NCBI GenBank assembly: GCA_964017195.1
Contig: OZ024890.1
Location: 66,980,376-67,044,375 of the forward strand
Direction: 5' to 3'
DNA length: 64,000 nucleotides
DNA from: Siderastrea radians
Lineage: Eukaryota > Cnidaria > Anthozoa > Scleractinia > Rhizangiidae
The stretch's first letter is position 1. Every line of letters begins with the position of its first letter. Positions 44,050 through 56,474 of the stretch are shown here, one piece after another. The notes under the pieces are model-generated. The model did not search any database, had not been told where the DNA came from, and saw only the letters and a list, made by a program, of their open reading frames with translations. The translations under genes and the position numbers were made by a program.

Positions 44050-44139
44050 AAACAACAACAACTACAACTACTGATACCGCTACCACAACCACTACCACTG
44101 CCACCACCGCTACTGCTACTACTGCTGCTGCTGCTGCTG

Positions 44140-44171
<32 letters not shown>

Positions 44172-44207
44172 GCTTCTGCTGTACTACTACTACTACTGCT
44201 ACTACTG

Positions 44208-44251
<44 letters not shown>

Positions 44252-44263
44252 GTACTACTACTT
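44050..44263. repeat. (ACT)n microsatellite with interruptions
   Basis: Trinucleotide ACT/CTG tract directly before the LINE. The LINE 3' ends downstream also run into (ACT)n. Confidence 0.95.
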
Positions 44264-44371
44264 ACGTGACCACTGAAAATGGTCACGTCTTTTCAGCTGA
44301 GTAATATTTCATTTATTTACATGGTAGAATTGCATTATACTGGTAAAAAGTTTATAACAACGAAAATTTAA

Positions 44372-47081
44372 ATGGATGAAGATCCCGATGACCCGTCATT
44401 TGAGCCCGGAGATAATCCTGGTCAAAAGAAAAAAACCGGATTCAAGCCATCGTCAATGGTCGACCATGTGAAGATCTCCATCGTTATCTGGTCGACAAAT
44501 TTCACTCCTCGACTAAATCGAAAACAGTTTCCTTCGAGAAAATCGATTTATCCACCTACAAACCCACGGTGAAAGTGGCATCCTTTATAACATCGGAGGA
44601 TTGTCTGCTGTTATGGATCAAAACCTTTATAGTACGCTACTTCGAACACTTAAACACCATGGGATATCGTGTTACGAGGCAAGAACAAGAATCGTACAGT
44701 TGCGCAACCAAGAGCGACAAAATTATCCTGCACATTTATGCCGTAGAAGATAACGATGAAGATCAACTTATCACTATATCTATCTTTATTTCTACTGGTC
44801 GAATAATGATTCAAGGGAAGAAATTCGCCGAGTGGAGCCGAGACGAATTTCCGGCGCTATTATGCGCCGATCAATTCGAAACTTCAACATCGCCCCCCCC
44901 CCCCCCCCCCCAGGCATACCCTGGGCATTTGACTGTGCATCGTGTCCGGGGAGGGGGGAATTTGAACGTTGCGTTGGAAGGGTGGGAAATTTGAACCGGA
45001 TTTATCTCTTGTTCTGACGTAAAACGCGCGTGATTTTATTTGGTTTTTACAGGGTTTGACGGATTTACAAGATAGAATGTCGCCTTTGTTAGTGAATAAC
45101 TCTTTCAAAAGAAAGGGTCTTTCAAAGAAGTTTGAAGGTGTCATTACGGCCTATCTCTCTCTGGAAGGTGTGTAAAGTGTTTGATTGAAGACGAACTTTG
45201 TCTTTGAGGACAGGTAGTTCAGTACTAATTGGTGGGGCATTTGAACGGCTTTTTTGCCCCGAAGGGAGGGAATTTGAACAAGCCAATTTTCAAAAGTTCA
45301 AATGCCCGGGGGATTGCCCGGGGAGGGGGTATGTTGAACTTTCGAATTGATCGGCGCATTATCAATCGTAATCAGTCTTGAGTCTTCAGGTAACCCTAGT
45401 TCAAAGAACATTTCTTTGTTTCTTCGGGGCTTATCAAATTTCTTTACAAAGTGAGAAGGCTCTGAAGCAGAGGAACTCAACGACATTACTACTAAAGAAG
45501 ATGTTGTGCACGACAATGAAATCTCAGATGTGAGAGAAACATCCAGCGTGGACAAAGGAACTACAGAAAAAATACGGATGTCAGAACATATTCAGCCTCT
45601 CTCCCTCACACCAAGTAGTTTAAATACATTGGCTACTTTGCGAAACACAGTCGGAAACTTAGAAGCCGAATCTACACAGTTTAAGATAACACACACGGGT
45701 AACATCGAACAACTAAAGGACAAAACTGTCCAGTCTTGCTGACGACTTGGCAAACAATAACAAGTTACTAAGTGAAGAACTACAAAAACACGCCGCTCTT
45801 ATCACAAAATTACAGGACGAAAACCAGGCATTACCGACAGAAGAAACACGCAAAACTATCGGAAGATAATGTAGCCATAAAAGAAAACAAAGCCTACTGG
45901 AAGCAGAAGTCGCGTTTCTTAAAGATCAAGTTAAGGCCCTTTGGGAGAAATTGAACGTACACCCACCGGAAAAAGCCATTATGACTGATACGTCGAGCCA
46001 GACTTCCTCCCGCGTAGAGGAGGAGAGCATAATTTGCGCAACGAATAAAGAATGTGAAAATCCGACTTCTACACCGGCATGCGCCCAATGGAAAGAAGAC
46101 GAACTGCTCGTTGTGAATCTACCGAAATCTAACTCTTTCTTTCCCCTTCAAGAACCCCTCACAAAACCTCTTGAAAATGGCAAACAAGACAAGCCAAAGA
46201 CAGCTAATCCCCAACACCCTACTACGTCCTCTGCTAGCAACAACAACACTCGTTCTAATGAAGTGATCTTCCTGTGTGATTCCAATGGAAATTTTTTGGA
46301 CACAAGACAAATGTTTTCATCGAAACACGAAGTCAAGTACATCAGAGCACCACTGATTGAACACGCAAGATCCTACTTACAAAATGACGTTCGCACTCCT
46401 CCTCAATTGATCATACGGCACACGGGAACAAACGACCTTAAGAGAACCAATTCTCCTGAAGAACTTATCTCTAACATTTTAATATTGATTACTGAGGCTT
46501 CCACAAAATTCCCATCAAGCAAGATATTTTTCTCAACACTTCTTCCCCGCAACGACATCCGAACACCGATAATCACCTCAATAAATGATCAATTAATTAA
46601 TAGCTGCTCAAGACTACCCAACGTACAGTTAATTAAACACGACAACCTGTTCGCGAATCAACTCAATATTCTCCACGATAACAAGCACATTCTTAAACGA
46701 CACATAGGGCTTTTCGCCAAAAATCTGAAAGACGCCATTCACGGCCGTCTTCAAATGCCCCGCCAATCCAAAGAGCATCACCAAATCAACTGGCATCTCC
46801 CCAAGGTCCCAATACAGTGTTACGGCACGCCTCATACAGCAATGCTGTCAAAAACACACTACCCTGGCCTTACCATCCTCAAACGCAACCTCCGCCCATA
46901 CCACTTGCCACACCACAACTACAGCAACGCATACCCCCAGCACCACACCAAACTGCACCGCATCAAATGCTCCCACATGCTGCAAAACCGCTACAGCAAC
47001 AGATACCTCCCACCCTACACCAAAGTACATCATATGCGTATCCCAACGCACTGTAGTTGGCTCGAAGATATTAGCACTTGA
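44372..47081 (+). pseudogene. LINE ORF1 with SGNH-hydrolase-like domain, interrupted by a MITE
   Basis: The first part (from about 44372, frameshift near 44440) continues to DEFPALL at 44859. It is then split by the insertion at 44863-45358 and resumes to 45742. A short coiled-coil-like stretch follows, and then a frame at 45951-47081. In that frame FLCDSNGNFL, HTGTNDL and a late DNKHILKRHIG resemble blocks I (GDS), III (GxND) and V (DxxH) of SGNH esterases. The Gly of GDS is Cys here. ORF1 esterases are known from CR1-type LINEs. The end is Gln/Pro/His-rich. Confidence 0.7.
44863..45358. mobile_element. MITE inserted in LINE ORF1, TTA target duplication
   Basis: 496 bases with terminal inverted repeats starting TGCGCCGATCAATTCGAAA. 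They match over 29 bases with one mismatch, then pass into C-rich/G-rich runs and a GGGCATTTGA block. TTA flanks both sides (44860-44862, 45359-45361). Removing it and one TTA rejoins the ORF1 frame across the site. Confidence 0.85.
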
Positions 47082-47369
47082 GTGCTACACTGTAAATTCG
47101 AGGATAAATAAAGTTTATTGATTGATTGATTGATTGATCAAACGCTTACGCATGCTGAAAAAAATGGAAACTGCCCGTGAAGAGACACCAATACCTCAGG
47201 AAATCATACCCTTCCTACGATTTGTAAAATCATTTCTATAATTAACCAAGCAACCTGATTTGAACATTAGACACTTAATTAAGTAGGATATATTTTATAC
47301 CAGTATAATGAGTAAGTAATTTAGCAATCTATCATTGGTACCAAAGATCACCCCGATATTTCAAGCAAC

Positions 47370-50300
47370 CTGTCCTTTTGTGCTTGGAATATCAACGGAC
47401 TATCTTCCAAATACCTTGGAAACAAGTTACAAAGTATTGATTTTTTGAGTGTTGTTGATAATTCTGATTTTATAGTACTAACCGAAATCGGCAATTGCTC
47501 TGATTTGGAAATAGCCGGATATAAATCTTTTGTTCAATGTTCCACTCCTAACCAGTCGAAAAAAAGGTGGTTGGAACTCTGGAGGAATAGCTTTATTTTA
47601 CAAAAACAAACTCCATAAAAAAATTTCAATCACGAAAACAACTCAAAATTTTCTATGGTTCAAAATCGAGAATAGTTTCTTAAATTCGGTGAAGGATATT
47701 TACGTTTGCGGGGTGTATATACCTCCGTGTAACTCAAAATATTTCGATCTCGAAATTTTTTATCAGCTAGAGCGAGACATAGTACACTTTTCTACAACAG
47801 GATCAGTAATTCTTATGGGGGACTTTAATTCAAGAACCGGAAAATACTCCGATACTGTCTCACAAGAGGGAAACAGCATAATTACTAATGATCAGCCGGA
47901 ATCAGCTTTTCAACCAGCCCAAAGAAATAGTTTTGATAATGTATTAAATAGTCATGGGAAAAAACTATTAGAAGTTTGCAAAAACCTTGATCTAAGAATA
48001 GTTAATGGCAGAGTCAATGGAGATACCCTAGGCAGACCCACTTTTCATGGAAAAAACGGGACAAGCGTTATTGATTACATAATATGCGATCAGTGCACAT
48101 TTCTAAACGTTGCCAATTTTGTTGTTAAACAGCCGTCCTACTTGTCGGACCACAGTGCCATCGTAGCATGGTTGAATCTTAACACCAGCTTACCAGCAAG
48201 CGAAACCCAAACTTCAACCTCCACTAATAGATTAATAAGTCTGCCACGCCAGTTTTGCTGGGAAAAGGACTCTTACTTAAAATTCAGAAACGCATTACGT
48301 ACGGAACCAATCCAAATTCTAATTAGAGAATTTAGGGAACAAAACACTGAAAATGCAAATGTCTCGTTGGACGATGCTGTGAACATTCTAACTGTGACAT
48401 CAAAAATATGCCTCAAGGTTAAAACCAAAAGATCTCGTAAACGTATTAGGATAACGTCTAACAAAAAATGGTTCGACCGTGAATGCCTACTGAAAAGACA
48501 CGAATTACGAAAACTATCAAATCAAAAACATCGCGATCCCCTTAACTCTGTCAGTCACGAGAGAAATTTCACAAAACTCTGAATGATTATAAAAAGGTCC
48601 TTGACTCAAAAAGGAAAGAATTTCAGAAAGAAAAAACTCTGCAACTCGACGAGCTAGCATTAAATTCCGACAAAGCGTCGTTTTGGAGTTGTCTAAAATC
48701 GATGAACGATACTATCAACGAAAATGTTCCTGCCCCAATCTCGGAAGAAACATGGCTCAATCATTTTCAATCCTTACATTCCAATGACCCGAGAACTTCC
48801 ATAAATCATCAAGGAGTCTATGATGAACTACTATCATTAGAAAAAGAAAAAGAACAGCTTAACTATTTAGATCAGGTGGTAACTGAGCAAGAAATACGTC
48901 AAGCAGTGAAGAAATTGAAGAATAAGAAATCGCCATTTGTTGACAAAATAAGAAATGAAACGATCAAAGCGAGCCTTGACTCGCTTATACCTATTTACAT
49001 CAAACTTTTTAACCTTATTGTACAATCTGGAAAAATGCCAGATATTTGGTGTCAAGTCCTTATAACCCCAATCTACAAATCGGGTGACAAGAGTGATCCA
49101 ACAAACTATAGAGGCATATGTGTATCTAGTTGCCTTGGAAAACTGTTTTGTTCCATTTTAAATCAAAGTCTATACTTGTATTCTAAAGAAAACAAGATAT
49201 TACACAATTCCCAAATTGGCTTTCTACCTGAAAATCGTACTGCAGACCATGTTTTCACTCTAAGGACCCTAATAGATAAAGATGTTCACTACCATAAGGA
49301 AAAAGTCTATGCTTGTTTCGTACATTTTCGTAAAGCTTTCGACTCTGTTTTGCACGAGGGATTCTTTTACAAGCTGCTCAAAATCAACATAGGCGGACAT
49401 TTCTACAATCTGATCAAAAGCCTTTATTGCAATTCTACATGTTCGATAAGAATCGGAGGAAACAAAACTCGATCTCTCTCATACTCAAGAGGTGTACGTC
49501 AAGGATGTATTTTAAGTCCTCTTTTATTTAACCTCTATATAAACAATTTGCCGTATTTATTCGAAAACACGCTGTCTGATCCATTTGTTCTTCCAAATGG
49601 AACAAAAGTAAATTCACTATTGTATGCAGATGATTTGATCATCCTATCAAGATCCAAAACAGGATTACAAAACTGTTTAAACACTCTCTCTTGATATTGC
49701 AAAACATGGATGCTAAAAGTCAATACCAAGAAAACAAAAATAATGATATTCCAAAAACGCCCAAGGAAATCCGTTGACATCAACTTCAACATAGGCACCG
49801 AGCCAATTTAAATTGTTCAAGAATACACCTATTTAGGTACACGTTTAACTCCAACGGGAAACTTTACTCTTGCAGTCGAACACTTAAAATAAAAAGCCCT
49901 GCACGCCTTTTCTAGTATACGAAATCATACATTTCTTAATAGACTTAATCCCAATACCGCATCCCAGATTTTTGACACAATGATATTTCCGATCTTAAGC
50001 TACAACAGTGAGATATGGGGGATGTACACTAAGCAGAATTTTAAAACATGGGATAGTTTCCCGATAGAAAAAATTCATCTCAAATTTTGTAAACACTAGT
50101 TAGAAGTAAACAATAAGGCCTCTAACGTAGCTTGCAGAGCCAAACTTGGAAGATTACCGCTAATAATCCCAATTAATCAGAAAATTATGAAATATTTTGT
50201 TTATCTAAACAACAAGGATAATGACTCTATAGTCAAACAATCTTTCCTCATGTCAAAGAATCTACATTTTATTAATAACTCCGGATTTTATTCCAATTTT

Positions 50301-50877
50301 ATGAACTTGATAGAACAATATCATCTATCCAATTCAGATCCTGGATCTTTAGATAATGATAGAATTAGGCGATATACAACTAATATGAAAGAGAAATATC
50401 TATATCCTTTTGGCGACACAGCCTTGAACATTCAAAGAAATTAGAATTTTATAAAGTTTTTAAAGATGAATACTTTACATCTGATTGTTTAAACCAGCTA
50501 AGAAACTTTAATGAAAGACGAAATTTTGCGAAGTTTAGAGTAAGTAATGACAAACTTATGATTCAGAACTAGGTCGATATCAAACCGATCATATGCCCAG
50601 AGAAACTAGATTATGCTCTTTGTGTAAATCAAATCAAGTAGAAAATGAAACTCATTTCTTGTTGCAATGTAGCAAATACTCTCTACAGAGGCAGACATTC
50701 TTAAATCGAATCAATGAAATAATACCTGAAATTGAAAGGAAATCAACCTCAGAAAGCATAAAACTTCTCATGAACTCTAATGACTATCATGTGAATAAGC
50801 TAGTAATGAAGTTTATTTCCTTGTGTATGAATATACGTGATACATTGTTACTGTCAAGTGAAAGTGATGTAACTTAA
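47370..50877 (+). pseudogene. LINE ORF2: APE endonuclease, reverse transcriptase, C-terminal Cys/His motif
   Basis: The endonuclease starts at about 47385 (AWNINGLSS, then LTEIG), with a frameshift in the A-run near 47562. It continues with LMGDFNSRTG, SVIDYIICDQ and LSDHSAIVAWL to 48582. A second shift leads into RT (48586-49694): NYRGICVSSCLGKLF, an altered motif A FVHFRKAFDSV where the catalytic Asp is His, GVRQGCILSPLLFNLYIN and LLYADDLIIL. Several stops follow (49694, 49811, 49889, 50098). The last part, 50593-50877, has LCSLCKSNQVENETHFLLQC, a Cys/His motif of the family's C-terminus. Confidence 0.85.
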
Positions 50878-50989
50878 GTTCATTAGCATAATATTAGAGT
50901 ACTATTAGTCTTATTTTCAGTGTTATTAATTACTATAAATATGCTTTTGCAATACTGTTAAATCTTGCGGTCATGCAAATGAAGCAATT

Positions 50990-51029
<40 letters not shown>

Positions 51030-51030
51030 G

Positions 51031-51122
<92 letters not shown>

Positions 51123-51123
51123 G

Positions 51124-51202
<79 letters not shown>

Positions 51203-51850
51203 TGCTACTACTAAACTCTAACAACTCTAGCTCTAACGGCTATCTTGTGAATAAGCTAGTAATGAAGTTTATTTCCTTTTTGTATGAATATACGTGAGAC
51301 ATTGTTATTATCAAGTAAAAGCGATGTATCTTAAGTTCATTAATAGTATAATATTAGAGTACTATTAGTCTTGTTTCGTTATTAATTACTATAAATATGC
51401 TTTTGCAATACTGTAAAATTCTGCGGTTATGCAAATAAAGGAATTTACTACTACTACTACAATACAATACACTACAATACACTTTATTTAACGAGGGTGA
51501 ACATATTAACCTATTACAGTTTTCTAACATATGGCCCTCAAAATAAACATTAAACGTTACAAAATAACAGATAATCAAAGCTAAACTATAAGCTAAACTA
51601 CTACTAACTATTACTTCTAAACTCTGACAACTCTAGCTCTAACGACTATCGTGTGAATAAGCTAGTAATGAAGTTTATTTCCTGGTGTATGAATATTCGT
51701 GAGACATTGTTATTATCAAGTGAAAGTGATGTAACTTAAGTTCATTAATAGTTTAATATCAGAGTACTATTAGTCTTGTTTTGTTATTAATTACTATAAA
51801 TATGCTTTTGCAATACTGTAAAATCTTGCGGTCATGCAAATAAAGCAATT

Positions 51851-51893
<43 letters not shown>

Positions 51894-51928
51894 GTACTAC
51901 TACTACTGCCACTACTACTACAAACTAT

Positions 51929-51959
<31 letters not shown>

Positions 51960-51960
51960 G

Positions 51961-52052
<92 letters not shown>

Positions 52053-52075
52053 GTACTACTACTACTACTCTTACG
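50780..52075 (+). repeat. LINE 3' end repeated three times with (ACT)n tracts
   Basis: The last 200 or so bases of the LINE, from a GTGAATAAGCTAGTAATGAA motif to ATGCAAATAAAGCAATTT, occur at about 50780-50985, 51240-51446 and 51648-51852. The first and third are followed by long ACT tracts (50986-51215, 51853-52075) and the second by a short one and other repeat sequence (51461-51630). Confidence 0.9.
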
Positions 52076-52518
52076 ATTACTACTTACAACGCTATTACTA
52101 CTTACAAAGAGGATATGTACATACCGGGGCATACATACAGTAGCTGGTCATTTCCGTGAAAATGACCTTGTTGAAGTGACAATACTGAAGACTTTGATAA
52201 AACTAAAAATTAAGATTGTGAAATGTTGGCAACTAGAAAGAGCTACTCAAAGTGGCCAAACTTCTCTATATTAACTGAAATAAGGTCTTTTTCGGAAACG
52301 ATTCGAAAATTTTAAAAACTACCACAAAAGGTTGTGAAACCTGGCCGGTTTCTGTCGTGAGATTTGAACTGTCAGCTAAGTTTCGTATTGAAGACCGACA
52401 ATAGCCGAATTTCTCAAAGGTTCAACGTTCAAAATAGTTCTGAGCTTTTAGATACCTATATGTCAGCAGACTCTAGAAATAGTATACCTCAGGGTACTAC
52501 ACATCCTTAGGAGTCTGA
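52076..52518. other. 3' flank of gene 4, nothing recognised
   Basis: Unique-looking AT-rich sequence between the microsatellite and the Death exon stop; probably includes the 3' untranslated region. Confidence 0.5.
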
Positions 52519-52814
52519 TTACTGGTTGGTAAGAGAAACGGTACAAAACTCGTTCGCTAAATCCTTCCGAGCCACAAACTTGTGAGTCAAGGCCTGGTAG
52601 AGGACCTCGTAAGTTGCGTCCGAGTGGTGTTGCGCTTTCCACTTTTGCAGCATCTTCAGGGGCTTTTTCGCGTATTCTTCGTTCTCCTTGTGAAATCCAG
52701 TTATTTCTGATTCGTTGAATTTTAGGCGCCGAGCAAGTTTCTCCCACGAATTCCCAAGTTTCTCTGACAACCCTTCTATATCGTCGTTGTCGACGGCACC
52801 ACTTTTGATGCTGA
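52519..52814 (-). CDS. Gene 4: Death domain, last exon
   Basis: This exon follows acceptor ttattttcttgcag (52815-52828) and ends with a stop at 52519. About 97 residues form a typical Death domain: DIEGLSEKLGNSWEKLARRL, then NESEITGFHKENEEYAKKPL, KMLQKWKAQHHSDATYEVLY and a C-terminal RKDLANEF. The WEKLARRL and ML-x-x-W signatures are clear. It should mediate homotypic binding. The start phase (one base from the linker, then TC) is the same as in genes 2 and 3. Confidence 0.9.
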
Positions 52815-53138
52815 CTGCAAGAAAATAATCGAGCAGCTCGTTTCAGCTATGGTAAATTTTATTATTTCTTTTAATAATCTTCCCCTCAAAATTCAAATTG
52901 TCTACACTTATTTTATAACGCCATGCAGCTTAGCTTTTCATTATAATGTGTAGATACGAGCACGAGCAATGGTTGATTCCCCCTAATGAGGTAGTAATGC
53001 AAATGTGTGACAAAAATAGACAGACGACCAATGTTCCGAATGATGTCGAAAACGAACAATTATAATTTATTGTTTGATGTTATGTTGTAAAAATTCATAA
53101 AACAAGCATGGATTTATATTAATTACAGGAAACGTCAC

Positions 53139-53234
53139 CTGCATTCGGCTCAGTCATGGTCTTGGGATTTTTCGATTGCGGCTGGACATAAGCAGAGGTT
53201 GAAGCTCTTTTCAAGCCTGACTGAGCTGACGCAC
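53139..53234 (-). CDS. Gene 4: Ser/Gln-rich linker exon
   Basis: A 96-base phase 1-1 exon between acceptor tttgtgtctacag and donor GTGACG, open throughout. It encodes GASAQSGLKRASTSAYVQPQ followed by a Lys/Thr/Pro-rich end. It carries a single LKRAS basic patch rather than RRKSS. It joins PNP exon 2 (53822-54007) to the Death exon in frame. Confidence 0.62.
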
Positions 53235-53685
53235 CTGTAGACACAAAATGAATGAAAAAAAAAAAATCCACCAAATGGATCTAATTCTTGTTATAATTTT
53301 TGTTTATCTCCAAGGAATTTGTACTGGTTTGCAAATTGTTTTTGCGTAGTTTTTATGACTTTTTTTGGCTCAATTTTGCTGTAAACGGTGTTATGCATTT
53401 GCTGGCCCTAACCACTTCAGGCTTGCAACGCCTGCTGTGTTCGCCCTTTTATTCTACTATTCTCCCGATACTGAGCAGCTTATGTCTTAGCGCTTCACAC
53501 AAAAATCCGATAATAGATCAATTCTTGAACACGTGCGACATACGCTGTCTAGATAAGGTAAGATCTGCAAGATCTAGAATTTAGGATTGCAGTCCATGCC
53601 ACGCATTGGTTTGTCACTAATGGAACGGGAAAGCAAATTTATGAACACAAATTCCCCATTTAGATTGGTAAAACGCAACGAAAGT

Positions 53686-54375
53686 AGGATGGAAGAAGCA
53701 GAATAGTTTAGAGAGGCGACACAAATTTGACTAAAATTTATGAATAAATTTGTGTGTGTGTGTGACATACTTATTTGAGCAAATTGTATGAGAAAATATG
53801 ACAGTTAGTAGCTATACCCACTTTCATAATGAGGCCAGTTTTGGAAAACCGTTGCGTTGCTGAGGAAATGCGCAGTAAGGGAAGCTGCCATTAGACTGGC
53901 GAACGGTCTCCAGGAATCTGTTTTGGACTTCTGGCCATCTGCATAGTCCGAGACTCCTTTGATGACAATCCATTCGACTTCCAGGCTATGTGCCGCTGTG
54001 TAGAGGCCTAAAAAAGAAGTGGCACACTTTTACACAAACGTACAAAATGTCACGATTGGCCGCTGCAAGGAACATCAGGGAGGCCATAGAGATACAGTGC
54101 CAGGCGCTCAATCTAAATCGGGACAGAGGTTTACGAACTACCGGCCTTTTTTGAATTGTTTTAAGCGTTTTTTTGAAAGGGAAGCCTAGTTCATAACCTT
54201 TCAAATGAAAACGAGTTTACATTAGCCTGGACATAAAACTCTTTTCCATGTAAAAGGACGAACACCAAGCTTCGGGTGTCGCTTTGAAAACAAGACCAAA
54301 GATAACTCGGAAATGGCCCATTCTTGCCCGCCAAAGATTCAAACAAAAAATCCTCCAGTGACCTTATACGTTAAT
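53686..54375. repeat. Segmental duplication, copy 2 (partner 1-697)
   Basis: Same orientation as 1-697. It includes the PNP exon 2 and flanking introns of gene 4. Confidence 0.9.
53822..54007 (-). CDS. Gene 4: PNP-like domain, second exon (orphan)
   Basis: A 186-base exon, almost identical to 133-318. It starts GLYTAAHS (gene 1 has GIYTAAHS) and keeps the catalytic KGVSDYADG. The first PNP exon, which should lie within about 1 kb upstream (to the right), is absent; homology to gene 1 ends at 54375. The gene therefore lacks half of its PNP domain here. Either it is truncated, the missing exon is far away, or the region is misassembled. Confidence 0.82.
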
Positions 54376-54404
54376 ATATAGATTTAGCCAAGCCTAAAAG
54401 CGGA

Positions 54405-54447
54405 ACTCCAATTATTATTTATTTATTATTATTTATTTTATTTATTA

Positions 54448-54495
<48 letters not shown>

Positions 54496-54515
54496 CATTA
54501 TTATTATTATTTCAA
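54405..54515. repeat. (ATT)n microsatellite
   Basis: TTATTA repeats, imperfect at the left end, 35 bases after the end of the duplication. Confidence 0.9.
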
Positions 54516-56474
54516 GTGGTACCTGACAGCAATATTATATTTTAGGTAATTATTAGTAAATACACTCTCATCAAATTAGAATCTGCATACCTGACAACCT
54601 TATAAAAATTATCAGAAATAGGGACCACCCCCCATGCTCACCCCAGTCCTGGGGTAGTGCCCTGCCCCCACTGCCCCCCAACACTGAGCAGGATCTAGGT
54701 TGCTCTAGGGTTTTTGCATTAATTTTTAAAAAAATATTGCCTGTACTGTACTGTCTTAGCATTAGAATTCTCAGGTGTTGTATAATGGTCTCAAGCACCA
54801 CATGTATTGCACAAAACGATAGGATGTAGAAAAGTCATTGAAGACCAGTCTTTAACAATCCAGTTCCAAAGTGTCTTTTTTTTCTTGAAAATCGGAATGT
54901 CCCGATTGTTTTAGGTTTTGAAACTCAAAAATCGGGACAATTCCCATTAAATGGGGACGGATGGCAGGTATGAACCTGTTTTACAAAATTCTAAATAAGC
55001 CCCAGTTTTAGGTTGTAAACTTAAATATTGGGCACAATAATTATTTTTGTTCACCTTACCTCGGCCTTTTCTCTGCCACAAGTCTACGGTTTAATTTATT
55101 TACGTTATTGCAGAGTTGTCAAATTGTATAGACAAGGTACTAATTGAAAAATACCTCCACCTCATTCAATGGTTTGACAGATAAGTTGTGTGGTATAGAG
55201 CGAGGAAAAATGCGAGCAATGAGTACCGGTAAAACGTCCTTGACCATTATCTGTAAAACCACTGAATGATATTTATTATTCCACTCCAATATTTGCCTAT
55301 CATTTTAAATGATTTATTCAATGACTGATTTGAAACCGGGACACTACAGTGCAATACGCTTTCTACAGTGCAATGCACTCTCATACTTTCATGTATGTGT
55401 TTTCTCCTTCTATGATAAACTGATGCTATAGTGGAATAATAATGTACCTTGTTTACTCTTATTGATGCCCAGGGACTATTATATTAAAATCAATCTCTTT
55501 AAGTACCCATCAGTCGTGAATCAACCACTCAACCACTTAGTTGATAAATCGGTCAATCAGTCAATAAAAAAATTTGTGACTAACAGCTAGTGTTGTCAAC
55601 ACGAATAACAAATGGTCCAGTAACCACTAGTGACTTTATTTGATGCACAGATTATGACTCACTATGTTACTACCCCTGACTGTGATGGTAGTAAATCTTG
55701 TGGTTTAATTTGTTTTTGGTTTGATCATTAGCCTTTACACTGCATCTAATGTCACCAATGAGCAATGTTACTGATTGTCATAATCTGGTAGCAAAGAGAA
55801 ACAAAAAGAAAGCCTCTTCATAAATCATTTCAGGATAGTCTGAAACCTGTCATGTAATGAACTGACAAGAGGGGATCAGACTGATGTGAATCCATCATTT
55901 GAAATAGTTTTCCCTGTCAAGTGAATTCAGTCAGATAAGTCTGAATCATCATTCCTGGGAAGTTAGTTGTGTGTGTGCGTGTGTGTGTGGGGGGGGGGGG
56001 AGTAGGGTTACTCCCAAATAAATGCTACTCGTGTATGGATGTGTTACTGAGGGAACATAAAGTGTATGTGGATACAGTCAAACTAATCACCAACATCAAA
56101 ATTTGCAAAAAAAAAAACCAAAAATATAAAACCTTATTTCAAAACTGCTCTTAAATTTTTTTATTTCAATTGATAATGTCTGCCTGGGAACATACATGTA
56201 GCTAAGAGTACAAATTCATTAACCAAATCCTTACAATAAACTGCCATATTTTTTCTGACATCAGGTTGATGGAATAAAAACCTGTATGGAAAACAAAGCA
56301 GAGTTTAATTATCTCAGTTGCCAAAAGTAAGCCCAGGGCTTTAGGGAGGTTCTAAGGATATTTGCGCAATTTTTTTCTGCGCATCAATACTGCGCACACA
56401 ATTCACAACATTGGCATTATGTCATGCCGTGTCATGCACTGAGCATGCACGCTCGCATGAAAAACTACCCCAAA
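54516..56474. other. Intergenic stretch, no gene recognised
   Basis: AT-rich, with C-rich and G-rich runs (54627-54680, 55988-56000) and a GT tract near 55968. No splice-supported exon or domain. Confidence 0.5.

Larger units (their letters stand above)
44372..50985 (+). mobile_element. Decayed CR1/L2-like LINE
   Basis: A non-LTR element with an ORF1 carrying an esterase-like domain and an ORF2 with APE endonuclease, reverse transcriptase and a C-terminal Cys/His motif. The 3' tail passes into (ACT)n. Frameshifts and stops in both ORFs make it inactive. The 5' limit is approximate. Confidence 0.88.

Noticed and set aside
50958..52274. Poly-Thr, poly-Ser and poly-Val frames
   Set aside because: They come from (ACT)n tracts; no conserved sequence or splice context.
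133..54007. NACHT or NB-ARC domain belonging to these genes
   Set aside because: I looked for a P-loop (GxxxxGKS/T) with the later NTPase motifs near each gene and saw none, so I do not call them NLRs.
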